Assembly: GCA_003155275.1 (NCBI GenBank)
Contig: PMCC01000046.1
Span: 19,974-30,124, forward strand
DNA length: 10,151 nt
Reading direction: 5' to 3'
Source of the DNA: Actinomycetota bacterium
Lineage (GTDB): Bacteria > Actinomycetota > Humimicrobiia > Humimicrobiales > Humimicrobiaceae
The translations under genes and the position numbers were made by a program. This document shows positions 1 through 6,684 of the stretch, one piece after another (the stretch's first letter is position 1; every line of letters starts with the position of its first letter). Below the pieces are notes generated by a model, which did no database searches, was not told the DNA's origin, and saw nothing but the letters and a program-made list of their open reading frames with translations.

Positions 1-185
1 GCGGCTTGAAAGAATTACCAGTGGAAAATAATACTGTTAAGGATAAAAATTGCTATTATTTTAAAGATAAAAAACAGCTTTGTGAGAGTTTGGGCGATAT
101 ATTAAAAAAAGATGATGCAGTGTTGTTCAAAGGCTCCAGGGCAAACAAACTTGAAGATGTAATTAATTATTTATTAAAGGCTTAA
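1..185 (+). CDS. murF: MurF C-terminus (UDP-MurNAc-tripeptide--D-Ala-D-Ala ligase), 5' truncated
   Basis: Only the last 60 codons are in the window, read in the frame starting at base 3 and ending at TAA 183-185. The fragment ends with the residues VLFKGSRANKLEDVI, which match the conserved end of the Mur ligase C-terminal domain in MurF (usual form VLVKGSR..ME.V). MurF is the cytoplasmic ATP-dependent ligase that adds D-Ala-D-Ala to the UDP-MurNAc-tripeptide, completing the pentapeptide precursor. The assignment rests on this motif and on the position directly before mraY, the standard murF-mraY order. Three bases separate its stop from the mraY ATG, so the two are probably translationally coupled. 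The ATP-binding and central domains lie upstream of the window and cannot be checked. Confidence 0.9.
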   Translation, partial: GLKELPVENNTVKDKNCYYFKDKKQLCESLGDILKKDDAVLFKGSRANKLEDVINYLLKA

Positions 186-188
186 GAA

Positions 189-1202
189 ATGAACTGGGTT
201 TTTACAGCAATTGCTATTGGGGGTCTAATCTCTCTTGCCCTGACTCCGCTCTTTATCAGGTTTCAGAAAAATCGGCATATGGGGCAGAGGATACGTACAG
301 ATGGACCGCAGTCACATAGCATAAAGGCAGGTACTCCCACGATGGGTGGAGTGGTCTTCATATCTGCGGCACTCATTTCATATACTGCAGTGATATTGAT
401 AAAGTATTTCAGGTATGGGGATTTTTCTTATGAAGGAGCGTTTGCCGCATCCATGCTTCTTTTTTGCGGGCTCATAGGGTTTGTTGATGATTATATTGCC
501 CTGAAGAAAAAAAGGAATCTGGGGCTTCGTGGATGGGTTAAAATCTGGCTCCTTGTTGCGGTGTGTGTCTATTTTGTCCTGATAGCAAAGTTTGTGTTAA
601 AACTTGGTACTTTTATAGGCATACCGTTTACCAGTCTGCAGTTTCAGCTTGGGAACTGGTATTATTTTTTCCCCGTTATAATAATCATTTCAAGCACTAA
701 TGCAGTTAACCTTACAGACGGCCTTGACGGTCTTGCCGGGGGGTCTTCTGCAATAGTGCTCTTTGCATTTTGTTTTATCGCTTTTCTTGAGTGGTCGGTT
801 CTGCAGGTATCATACAGTATAGATATTGCGGTTATATGCGGCGCTGCGCTGGCTGCCTGCGCGGGGTTTTTGTGGTGGAACACCGCTCCTGCAGAGATAT
901 TTATGGGAGATACGGGTTCCTTCGGCCTTGGGGGACTGATTGCTGCAGTTGCAATAATCTTAAAGCAAGAGATCCTCCTTGTAGTTATAGGTGGATTGTT
1001 TGCGCTTGAAACCTTATCGGTTATCATCCAGGTTTTAGGGTTTAAACTTAAAAAAAAGCGTGTGTTTAAAATGGCGCCTCTTCATCATCATTTTGAGCTT
1101 TTAGGTTGGCCGGAAATAAAGGTGATTATCAGGTTCTGGATAATAGCCGCTTTGTTTGCGGGACTGGGCTTCTTTATTTATTATCTTAAATTCATTGATT
1201 GA
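189..1202 (+). CDS. mraY: MraY, phospho-MurNAc-pentapeptide transferase (lipid I synthase)
   Basis: This 337-residue polytopic membrane protein transfers phospho-MurNAc-pentapeptide from UDP to undecaprenyl phosphate, giving lipid I on the inner face of the membrane. Family landmarks occur in order: GTPTMGG (48-54), the aspartate pair in FVDDY (D100, D101), the long NAVNLTDGLDGLAGG stretch (171-185), GDTGS (240-244, D241 matching the third catalytic Asp), and the histidine motif APLHHHFELLGW (296-307). About ten hydrophobic segments are spread across the chain, as in the family. Length is near the 320-360 residue norm. The ATG at 189 follows an AAAGG at 176-180, a modest ribosome binding site, and the N-terminus begins directly with the first membrane helix. 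It is tightly linked to murF upstream, and a 192-base spacer follows it. Nothing looks degraded. Confidence 0.98.
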   Translation: MNWVFTAIAIGGLISLALTPLFIRFQKNRHMGQRIRTDGPQSHSIKAGTPTMGGVVFISAALISYTAVILIKYFRYGDFSYEGAFAASMLLFCGLIGFVDDYIALKKKRNLGLRGWVKIWLLVAVCVYFVLIAKFVLKLGTFIGIPFTSLQFQLGNWYYFFPVIIIISSTNAVNLTDGLDGLAGGSSAIVLFAFCFIAFLEWSVLQVSYSIDIAVICGAALAACAGFLWWNTAPAEIFMGDTGSFGLGGLIAAVAIILKQEILLVVIGGLFALETLSVIIQVLGFKLKKKRVFKMAPLHHHFELLGWPEIKVIIRFWIIAALFAGLGFFIYYLKFID

Positions 1203-1258
1203 TTTATTGAAACTGAATTATTTTGCCAACAGCCCGGAAGTCGCCGGTATTTAAGAAT

Positions 1259-1289
1259 TTGACGGTTGCCTGTCACTCACCAGTAATAT
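1259..1289 (+). promoter_or_regulatory. Possible sigma-70-type promoter upstream of murD
   Basis: TTGACG at 1259-1264 matches the -35 consensus at five of six positions. A -10 candidate is AGTAAT at 1282-1287 (17-base spacing, four of six), or alternatively TAATAT at 1284-1289 (19-base spacing, four of six). It lies in the only long spacer before murD, so it could start a transcript for murD and the genes after it, with a leader of about 100 bases. The -10 match is weak and such matches are common in AT-rich DNA, so this is tentative. Confidence 0.3.
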
Positions 1290-1333
1290 AAAATTTGCCG
1301 GAAGCGAAGGATTTAACGATGCTTCAGAGTTTG

Positions 1334-1358
1334 CCGGCAGCACAAACTTTGCTGTTGG
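1334..1358 (+). other. Stem-loop just upstream of murD
   Basis: CCGGCAGCA (1334-1342) can pair with TGCTGTTGG (1350-1358), a nine-pair stem with two G-U wobbles and a seven-base loop. Only three T residues follow before TTTAAAG, so it is a poor Rho-independent terminator. The 3' arm GCTGTTGG (1351-1358) is also perfectly complementary over eight bases to CCAACAGC (1226-1233), so two mutually exclusive folds are possible. A regulatory role is inference only. Confidence 0.35.
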
Positions 1359-1390
1359 TTTAAAGAAAGTTTAAAAAAGAAATTTTAAAA

Positions 1391-1394
1391 AGGA
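1391..1394 (+). promoter_or_regulatory. Ribosome binding site abutting the murD start
   Basis: AGGA lies directly against the ATG at 1395, with no spacer, where five to nine bases is usual. TAA at 1386-1388 closes the murD frame upstream, so no earlier start exists, and no credible start codon occurs between residue 1 and the conserved GLGKSG motif. The start is therefore accepted despite the poor spacing. Confidence 0.4.
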
Positions 1395-2897
1395 ATGCAA
1401 ACTAATAATACAAATTTTTTTAAAGGCAAAAAGGTTATTGTTGCCGGGCTTGGTAAAAGCGGCATTTCAGTAATAAGAAAACTTTCCCTGATCGCCGGTG
1501 AGGTCACTGCAATTGACAACAATCCCCTCATAGATGTTGAATCGCATTTTAGATTTTTAGAGGAACTAAAAAACTTTAAGCTTAATCTTATCCTTGATGA
1601 AAAAGTAAATGAAAACACAAAAATCCTTGACGATGCGGCGCTTGTAATATTAAGTCCCGGAGTGTCCGCCAATGTTGGCATTATTGCAGGTGCTGAAGAA
1701 AGAAACATACCTGTGTGGAGTGAACTTGAGTTTGGCTGGCAGCTTCTAAGTAAAACTCAAAAGAAGAATACGGTTGCTGTCACGGGTACTAACGGCAAAA
1801 CAACGGTTGTTTCGCTTATTCAAAAAGTTTTTCATGGCTGCAGGCTTGAAAGTATTGTATGCGGAAATATCGGAAACCCCTTAACAGACACAATCGATGC
1901 GGAAGGCATGTCCGGGCAGAGAGATTATTCGGAAAAGCTTATCAGAATAATAGAAGTAAGCAGTTTTCAGCTTGAAAAAATTAAGGGTTTTAAGCCTTTT
2001 ATTTCTATTATTCTCAATATAACAAGCGACCACATTGACAGGCATTTTTCTATGAAAAGATATGCAGATTTAAAATTTAAGATTTTCCTCAATGCTTCAG
2101 CGGGAGATTGGAGCATTTTGAATATTGACGACGAATATATAAAAGAGGGGCTAAAGCAAAGAAATAATTTCAGGGGCAGCGGGCTAAACATATTAAAATA
2201 CAGTCTTTACGATAATCCGGATGCGCAGGTTTTTTTAAGAAACAGCAAAATATTGTATGATATAAATACTGCCCAGGGCTCCATTGATATTTCCGGAATC
2301 CGGCTAATAGGACCTCACAATATTTCAAATATAATGTCTGTTATCGGCGCGGCAAAAATATATGGCTTGAAAGACAGGGAAATTGAAAACTCCTTAAACC
2401 GGTTTACACCGCTGGAACACAGGATAGAATTTGTTGCAGAGATAAAAGGTGTCAAAATCTATAATGACTCAAAAGCAACAAACCCGGATGCAACAATTAA
2501 GGCGCTTGAAAGTTTTGGGCGGCAAGTCACTTTGATACTCGGCGGTAAAGATAAAGATATGGATTTTACAGTTCTTTTGCCGGTATTGGAAGCAAAAGTC
2601 TTAAATCTCATTCTTATTGGAGAAACAAAGCAAAAGATATTAAATATTTTAACTGCCGGACACCAAAATGCGCAGAATTGCGAAAAAACAGCATGCAAAA
2701 AAACAGCTAAAGAAAAACTAAAATATAAGGTGATTGTTTGCGACACCTTGCAGGAAGCGGTAGACAAAGGACTTGAAATGACTGAAAGCGGGAATATCTT
2801 CCTGCTCTCACCAGCCTGTGCAAGTTTTGATATGTTTACGGATTATAAGGACAGGGGAAAAAAATTCAAAAAGTCAGTTCTTGATAAAGCCAAATAA
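1395..2897 (+). CDS. murD: MurD, UDP-MurNAc-L-Ala--D-Glu ligase
   Basis: This cytoplasmic ATP-dependent Mur ligase adds D-glutamate to UDP-MurNAc-L-Ala. All three domains are visible: the N-terminal UDP-binding fold with GLGKSG (18-23) and SPGV (87-90); the ATPase domain with P-loop TGTNGKTT (130-137), GNIGNP (157-162), EVSSFQLE (187-194) and the TSDHIDRH metal/substrate motif (210-217); and the C-terminal domain with YNDSKATN (356-363), LGGKDKD (382-388) and LSPACASFDMF (471-481). K227, twelve residues after the DHIDRH motif begins to turn into helix, aligns with the carbamylated lysine K198 of E. coli MurD. At 500 residues it is longer than the usual 440-460; some of the excess is a Lys/Ala/Cys-rich insert near residues 420-443 that contains a 15-base tandem duplication. 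The ATG is the only possible start. Confidence 0.97.
   Translation: MQTNNTNFFKGKKVIVAGLGKSGISVIRKLSLIAGEVTAIDNNPLIDVESHFRFLEELKNFKLNLILDEKVNENTKILDDAALVILSPGVSANVGIIAGAEERNIPVWSELEFGWQLLSKTQKKNTVAVTGTNGKTTVVSLIQKVFHGCRLESIVCGNIGNPLTDTIDAEGMSGQRDYSEKLIRIIEVSSFQLEKIKGFKPFISIILNITSDHIDRHFSMKRYADLKFKIFLNASAGDWSILNIDDEYIKEGLKQRNNFRGSGLNILKYSLYDNPDAQVFLRNSKILYDINTAQGSIDISGIRLIGPHNISNIMSVIGAAKIYGLKDREIENSLNRFTPLEHRIEFVAEIKGVKIYNDSKATNPDATIKALESFGRQVTLILGGKDKDMDFTVLLPVLEAKVLNLILIGETKQKILNILTAGHQNAQNCEKTACKKTAKEKLKYKVIVCDTLQEAVDKGLEMTESGNIFLLSPACASFDMFTDYKDRGKKFKKSVLDKAK
2679..2708 (+). repeat. 15-base tandem duplication inside murD
   Basis: Two adjacent 15-base units, TGCGAAAAAACAGCA (2679-2693) and TGCAAAAAAACAGCT (2694-2708), differ at two positions. 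They are in frame and encode CEKTA then CKKTA (residues 429-438) in a loop of the C-terminal domain between conserved strands. A-runs of six and seven bases suggest origin by replication slippage. The frame is kept. Confidence 0.8.
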
Positions 2898-2911
2898 AAG
2901 AAACAGGGTAA

Positions 2912-4096
2912 ATGGAAGAGGAAAATTTTCAGAGATATAATATTTTCAGGTTAAACCTGGAATACTATTTTTTATTTATTATTATTCTAATCCTGTCAAT
3001 TATCGGTATTATAATGGTTTCAAGCGCTTCTGTTGCGGTTGGTGACAAGTATTTTAATGACCCTTACTGGTTTATCAGAAGACAGGTAGTGTGGTGGGTG
3101 ATTTCTTTCGTTATATTTCTAATAACTTCAAAGATAAATTACAGATTTTATTCAAAGATTTCAGTTATTTTTTTACTTATTTCAATCGGGTTATTGGCGC
3201 TTGTGCTTATACCGGGTGTTTCTCCGGTAATAGGTGAATCAACAAGATGGATCAATCTGTTCTTTTTTAATTTCCAGCCTTCAGAGGTTGCCAAACTTGC
3301 CCTGATAATATTTATCTGTGATTCCCTCAATAAAAGATATAATGACAAACCTGTATTGAAAAATATTTTATGGCCATCTTTTACTGCTCTTGCCGTTGTC
3401 ACGCTGCTGATTTTTCTGGAACCTGATTTTGGAACAGTAATAATCATTTGGGTATCAGTTTTTATACTCCTTTTTATAGGAAATACCAGGTTTCCACATA
3501 TGATTAGTTTGGGAGCCATAGGGCTGGTGACCCTGGTCGCATACATGCTTATGGAGGAATACCGCCGTGAGCGCATATTTGCATTCCTCAGCAGAACAAC
3601 CGGAGCGGCCTCCACGGCTAATTTCCAGATTAATCAGTCACTTATAGCATTAGGTTCGGGCCATTTATTTGGACTTGGTTTGGGTAACAGCATACAGAAG
3701 TATTCATATCTGCCTGAAGCTCATACTGATTTTATTTTTGCAATTCTTGGTGAGGAAACAGGCTTGGTCGGCACGCTAGTGTTGATAGTGCTATTTCTTG
3801 CATTTGTGTTTTTTGGAATAAGGGTATGCCTGAAAACAAAGGATTATTTCGGAAGAACGTTGGCAGCCGCTATAACAGGTATGATAGCCGCCCAGACAAT
3901 AATTAATATATGTGTTGTAATTGGGGTTCTGCCTGTTACCGGGTTGACGCTTCCATTTATAAGTTCCGGCGGTACCTCTTTGCTGGTCTGTATGGCATCA
4001 GCAGGGATAATACTTAACATTGCAAGACAGAATTTTACGCTTCTTAAAAAAAGTAGTAATGAATTTGCCGGTCCGTCAAAGGAAGATGATAAATGA
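2912..4096 (+). CDS. ftsW: FtsW, septal SEDS peptidoglycan glycosyltransferase
   Basis: This 394-residue membrane protein of the SEDS family (FtsW/RodA/SpoVE) polymerises lipid II at the division septum with its partner transpeptidase FtsI. About ten hydrophobic segments span the chain from residue 19 to 371. Family motifs seen are SSAS (37-40), RRQ (56-58), TRWINLF followed by FQPSE (111-125), EPDFGT (170-175), YRRERIFAFL (217-226), GLGLGNSIQKYSYLPEAHTDFIFA (254-277) and TLPFISSGGTS (346-356). D273 in the EAHTDF motif is the catalytic aspartate equivalent to E. coli FtsW D297. I call FtsW rather than RodA from its place between murD and murG. The ATG follows murD by 14 bases with AGGG at 2905-2908. 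The C-terminus is a short hydrophilic tail, and the stop overlaps the murG start. Confidence 0.95.
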   Translation: MEEENFQRYNIFRLNLEYYFLFIIILILSIIGIIMVSSASVAVGDKYFNDPYWFIRRQVVWWVISFVIFLITSKINYRFYSKISVIFLLISIGLLALVLIPGVSPVIGESTRWINLFFFNFQPSEVAKLALIIFICDSLNKRYNDKPVLKNILWPSFTALAVVTLLIFLEPDFGTVIIIWVSVFILLFIGNTRFPHMISLGAIGLVTLVAYMLMEEYRRERIFAFLSRTTGAASTANFQINQSLIALGSGHLFGLGLGNSIQKYSYLPEAHTDFIFAILGEETGLVGTLVLIVLFLAFVFFGIRVCLKTKDYFGRTLAAAITGMIAAQTIINICVVIGVLPVTGLTLPFISSGGTSLLVCMASAGIILNIARQNFTLLKKSSNEFAGPSKEDDK

Positions 4097-5241
4097 GGAG
4101 CATAAAAAGGGTCATAATTACGGCAGGGGGAACAGCGGGCCACATTTATCCTGCAGTGGCAATAATAGAGTATCTGCAAGAATTTCACAAAGATGTGGAA
4201 ATTCTTTATCTTGGAACAAAAAATGGTATGGAAAGCAGGATTATCCAACAGCTTGGTATTGATTTTACAGCGCTATCGGCTTCTGGCTTTTCTTTAAGCC
4301 GCAGTTATTTTAAAAAAACCCTGATATATATGAAGTTCTTTTTAAACCTTGTGGCGGGATTTTTCGGTGCCCTTGCAGTGATTATAAGGTTCAAACCAGA
4401 TTTTATTATTGGAATGGGAGGCTATGTCTGTGCGCCGGTCTTTATTGCTGCATTGGTTTGCCACAGGCCCATAGCCATCCATGAACAGAATTATATACCC
4501 GGAAGATTAAATAAGTTATTTGCAAAGTATGCAAGATATGTTTTCTTAAGCTTTGAACAGTCAGCGGCTCTTTTCAATCAAAAAAATGATAAAATCAAAC
4601 CAAGGTTCATTTTTACCGGAGATCCTGTGAGAAAAAAAATAAGGGATTTTAAACTGGCCGTTCCCGGATATGAAAAATGGCATTTAAAAAGCGGGAGGTT
4701 TACAATTACTGCATTTGGCGGTAGTCTTGGTGCTGAAAAGATAAATAACGCAATTTTTTCGCTTTATGAATACTTCCGTGATAATGAAAGCATTCAAATA
4801 GCGCTAATATGTGGTACAAGGTTTTTTGCAGGTTTGAAGGAAAAGTATAACCTGATTTCAAAGCCATCAGATAAGGTGATTTTTGAAATATTGGAATATG
4901 TTGACCAGATGGAGAAGCTTTACAGAATAACTGATTTGGTTATAGCCAGGTCGGGAGCCACCACTGTGGCAGAGCTTGCAATAGTCAACATACCGGCGAT
5001 TCTTATCCCATATCCCCAGGCGATTGAAAACCACCAGTATTATAATGCAGAGTTTTTATCAAAAAACAACAAAGCCATCCTTATAGAAGACAAGGAATTG
5101 GGTTCCGGTATTTTAATTTCGACTATCATATCCCTGCTGGAACATGATAAGAAAAAATATATTGAAATAAAAAATTCGAGGCTTGGTACCAGGGAAATTA
5201 ATGGCGCAAAGATTATTTCAGAAAAAATTTTAGGGATTTAA
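4093..5241 (+). CDS. murG: MurG, lipid II synthase (UDP-GlcNAc transferase)
   Basis: MurG is a peripheral membrane GT-B glycosyltransferase that moves GlcNAc from UDP-GlcNAc onto lipid I to form lipid II. The 382 residues show both Rossmann halves: AGGTAGHIYPA (11-21, with H17), GMGGYVCAP (107-115) and IHEQNYIPGRLNK (129-141) in the acceptor half; FTGDPVR (174-180), FGGSLGAEKIN (208-218), ARSGATTVAEL (285-295, E294 matching E. coli E269) and IPYPQAIENHQYYNA (305-319) in the donor half. Length is a little above the usual 355-365. Its ATG overlaps the ftsW TGA as ATGA at 4093-4096, a classic coupling arrangement that should link synthesis of the lipid II maker to the lipid II polymerase. An 18-base gap separates it from murC. 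No defects seen. Confidence 0.97.
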   Translation: MRSIKRVIITAGGTAGHIYPAVAIIEYLQEFHKDVEILYLGTKNGMESRIIQQLGIDFTALSASGFSLSRSYFKKTLIYMKFFLNLVAGFFGALAVIIRFKPDFIIGMGGYVCAPVFIAALVCHRPIAIHEQNYIPGRLNKLFAKYARYVFLSFEQSAALFNQKNDKIKPRFIFTGDPVRKKIRDFKLAVPGYEKWHLKSGRFTITAFGGSLGAEKINNAIFSLYEYFRDNESIQIALICGTRFFAGLKEKYNLISKPSDKVIFEILEYVDQMEKLYRITDLVIARSGATTVAELAIVNIPAILIPYPQAIENHQYYNAEFLSKNNKAILIEDKELGSGILISTIISLLEHDKKKYIEIKNSRLGTREINGAKIISEKILGI

Positions 5242-5249
5242 AGGCAGTC

Positions 5250-5253
5250 AGGA
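5250..5253 (+). promoter_or_regulatory. Ribosome binding site that fixes the murC GTG start
   Basis: AGGA at 5250-5253 stands six bases before GTG 5260-5262. No ATG occurs in frame before the conserved GIGGAGMS motif, so this site supports the GTG. Confidence 0.7.
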
Positions 5254-5259
5254 TTTTAG

Positions 5260-6657
5260 GTGATAAATAAAAACTTCAAACTAAACAGGTATAAAAACTA
5301 TTTTTTAATAGGTATCGGCGGTGCAGGTATGAGCGCTATTGCAATAGTTCTTAAGGGCATGGGTTTTAATGTGAGCGGCTCTGATTTGAAGGAATCAAGG
5401 TACACAAATCTGCTAAAAAACGATGGGATTGAGGTGGTTATCGGCCATGAAGCAAAAAACTTAAAAAATGCCGATGCTGTAATATATTCCACGGCAATCT
5501 CACTTTCAAATGTGGAATTGATTGAAGCAAAAAAAAGGGAGCTGCCGATTTTTACCAGGGGCGAGGTACTTTCCTGGATACTTAACAGCAGCAAAGGCAT
5601 TGCCATAACGGGCACACATGGAAAAACCACCACGACTTCAATGATATCACTGATTTTCAGGGGTCTTGACCTTGATCCCACTATAATAATAGGCGGTGAG
5701 TTAAATGAGTTGGGCTCCAATGCCAGATTTGGAAATGGGGAATATATAGTTGCTGAAGCCTGCGAGAGTGATGGCACATTTTTAAAATATAAGCCTTTTG
5801 TGAGTGTCATTACAAATATTGAAGAAGACCACATGGATTACTGGAAAGATTTTGATTTGCTGAAAAGGAGTTTCCGGGAATTTCTAAGTAATACAAAGGC
5901 CGGTGGTTTTATTGTAATAGACGGTGATGAAATTGGTTTGGATTTTGCGGAAGGGGCCAGACTACAGCCGGTACTTACTTATGGCATAACCGGTAACAAT
6001 GATATTTATGCAAAGGATATCACTTTTTCAAATTTCGGCTCATCTTTTTGTCTCATTATAAAAAACAAAGAAAACAATGAAATAAATAAATATGATGTCA
6101 GGCTGAATGTTCCCGGCATGCACAATATAAAAGACAGCCTGGCGGCGCTGGCGGTGTGCAGCGGACTAAAGCTGGATATAAAGAAAGCTGTAAGTATCCT
6201 GCAGTATTTCACTGGAGCAAAGAGGAGATTTGAAAAAAGAGGAGTTAAGTATGGCGCTGTTATTTATGATGACTACGCACATCACCCCACAGAGATAAAA
6301 GCCACCCTGGATGCGGCGGTTTATGAAAAAAAGGGAAGGATAATATCAGTTTTCCAGCCTCACAGGTATAGCAGGCTTATGAATATGCATAACAAGTTCA
6401 ATAATTGTTTTAATAATGCAGATATTCTTGTGATAACAGACGTTTTCGGTTCCGGAGAACAGCCGATACCGGGGGTCACTGGCAAACTGCTTATAGACAG
6501 CCTGGCAGAAAATGGTTTTGCAGGACAACTTGCTTACATTCCGAAACTCCCGGATGTTGGGGATTATTTAAGCAGGAAAATAAAAAAAGATGATATCGTC
6601 CTTATTATGGGTGCTGGAGACATAACAAGAGTGACTGAAGACTTGTTAAAAGGCTAA
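5260..6657 (+). CDS. murC: MurC, UDP-MurNAc--L-alanine ligase (GTG start)
   Basis: MurC is the first Mur ligase, adding L-alanine to UDP-MurNAc with ATP in the cytoplasm. The 465 residues are typical of the family. Motifs in order are GIGGAGMS (18-25, UDP-sugar binding), YSTAI (76-80), P-loop TGTHGKTTT (117-125), EACESDGTF (166-174), TNIEEDHMDYW (185-195), GMHNIKDSLAALA (286-298), FTGAKRRFE (317-325), DDYAHHPTEI (337-346), FQPHRYSR (365-372) and MGAGDI (450-455). DHMDYW and YAHHPTE separate MurC from MurD, MurE and MurF. It starts with GTG 18 bases after murG, supported by AGGA at 5250-5253. A 27-base gap follows before murB, its substrate-supplying enzyme, so consecutive pathway steps are encoded side by side. 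Confidence 0.97.
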   Translation: MINKNFKLNRYKNYFLIGIGGAGMSAIAIVLKGMGFNVSGSDLKESRYTNLLKNDGIEVVIGHEAKNLKNADAVIYSTAISLSNVELIEAKKRELPIFTRGEVLSWILNSSKGIAITGTHGKTTTTSMISLIFRGLDLDPTIIIGGELNELGSNARFGNGEYIVAEACESDGTFLKYKPFVSVITNIEEDHMDYWKDFDLLKRSFREFLSNTKAGGFIVIDGDEIGLDFAEGARLQPVLTYGITGNNDIYAKDITFSNFGSSFCLIIKNKENNEINKYDVRLNVPGMHNIKDSLAALAVCSGLKLDIKKAVSILQYFTGAKRRFEKRGVKYGAVIYDDYAHHPTEIKATLDAAVYEKKGRIISVFQPHRYSRLMNMHNKFNNCFNNADILVITDVFGSGEQPIPGVTGKLLIDSLAENGFAGQLAYIPKLPDVGDYLSRKIKKDDIVLIMGAGDITRVTEDLLKG

Positions 6658-6684
6658 AGAAGAATAAAATCGGGGACCTGTCTG

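Larger units (their letters stand above)
1222..1365 (+). repeat. Degenerate tandem repeat, four 36-base units
   Basis: Four units begin at 1222, 1258, 1294 and 1330. Their 12-base heads are TTTGCCAACAGC, TTTGACGGTTGC, TTTGCCGGAAGC and TTTGCCGGCAGC. By hand alignment, units 3 and 4 agree at about 23 of 36 positions, units 1 and 4 at about 21, and units 2 and 3 at about 17. All heads are in one reading frame and would encode FANS, FDGC, FAGS and FAGS every 12 residues, with E or K ending each unit. The frame is broken by TAA 1252-1254 in unit 1 and ends at TAA 1372-1374. It could be a decayed coding repeat or a minisatellite; the alignment is by eye. Confidence 0.5.
1203..1394. other. Non-coding spacer between mraY and murD
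   Basis: At 192 bases this is the longest non-coding stretch in the window; most other junctions here are 27 bases or less. It has no ORF with a recognised start and ribosome binding site. It holds a degenerate 36-base periodic repeat (1222-1365), a possible promoter (1259-1289) and a stem-loop (1334-1358), each listed separately. One frame stays open from 1255 to TAA 1372-1374 and gives a plausible-looking peptide, but it has no ATG, GTG or TTG and an in-frame TAA lies at 1252. I therefore do not call a gene. It is probably a relic or a regulatory leader for murD. Confidence 0.7.

Noticed and set aside
1255..1374. Open frame of 39 codons in the mraY-murD spacer with a protein-like composition
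   Set aside because: It has no ATG, GTG or TTG in frame and no ribosome binding site, and a stop sits directly before it at 1252-1254. It is recorded as a repeat relic, not as a gene.
3148..3615. Reverse-strand open frame of 155 codons opposite ftsW
   Set aside because: It is antisense to conserved FtsW motifs with no domain and no independent support. The same applies to the shorter reverse frames opposite mraY, murD, murB, ddl and ftsA.
4020..4262. Forward 80-codon frame spanning the ftsW-murG junction
   Set aside because: It overlaps the end of ftsW and the GGTAGH motif of murG in another frame. Both flanking genes are certain, so this is a shadow.
5298..5834. Reverse-strand open frame of 178 codons opposite murC
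   Set aside because: It lies wholly inside a gene with all MurC motifs. Its composition (Ser, Pro, Ile, Phe rich) is what the antisense of that coding sequence gives, and it has no recognisable domain.
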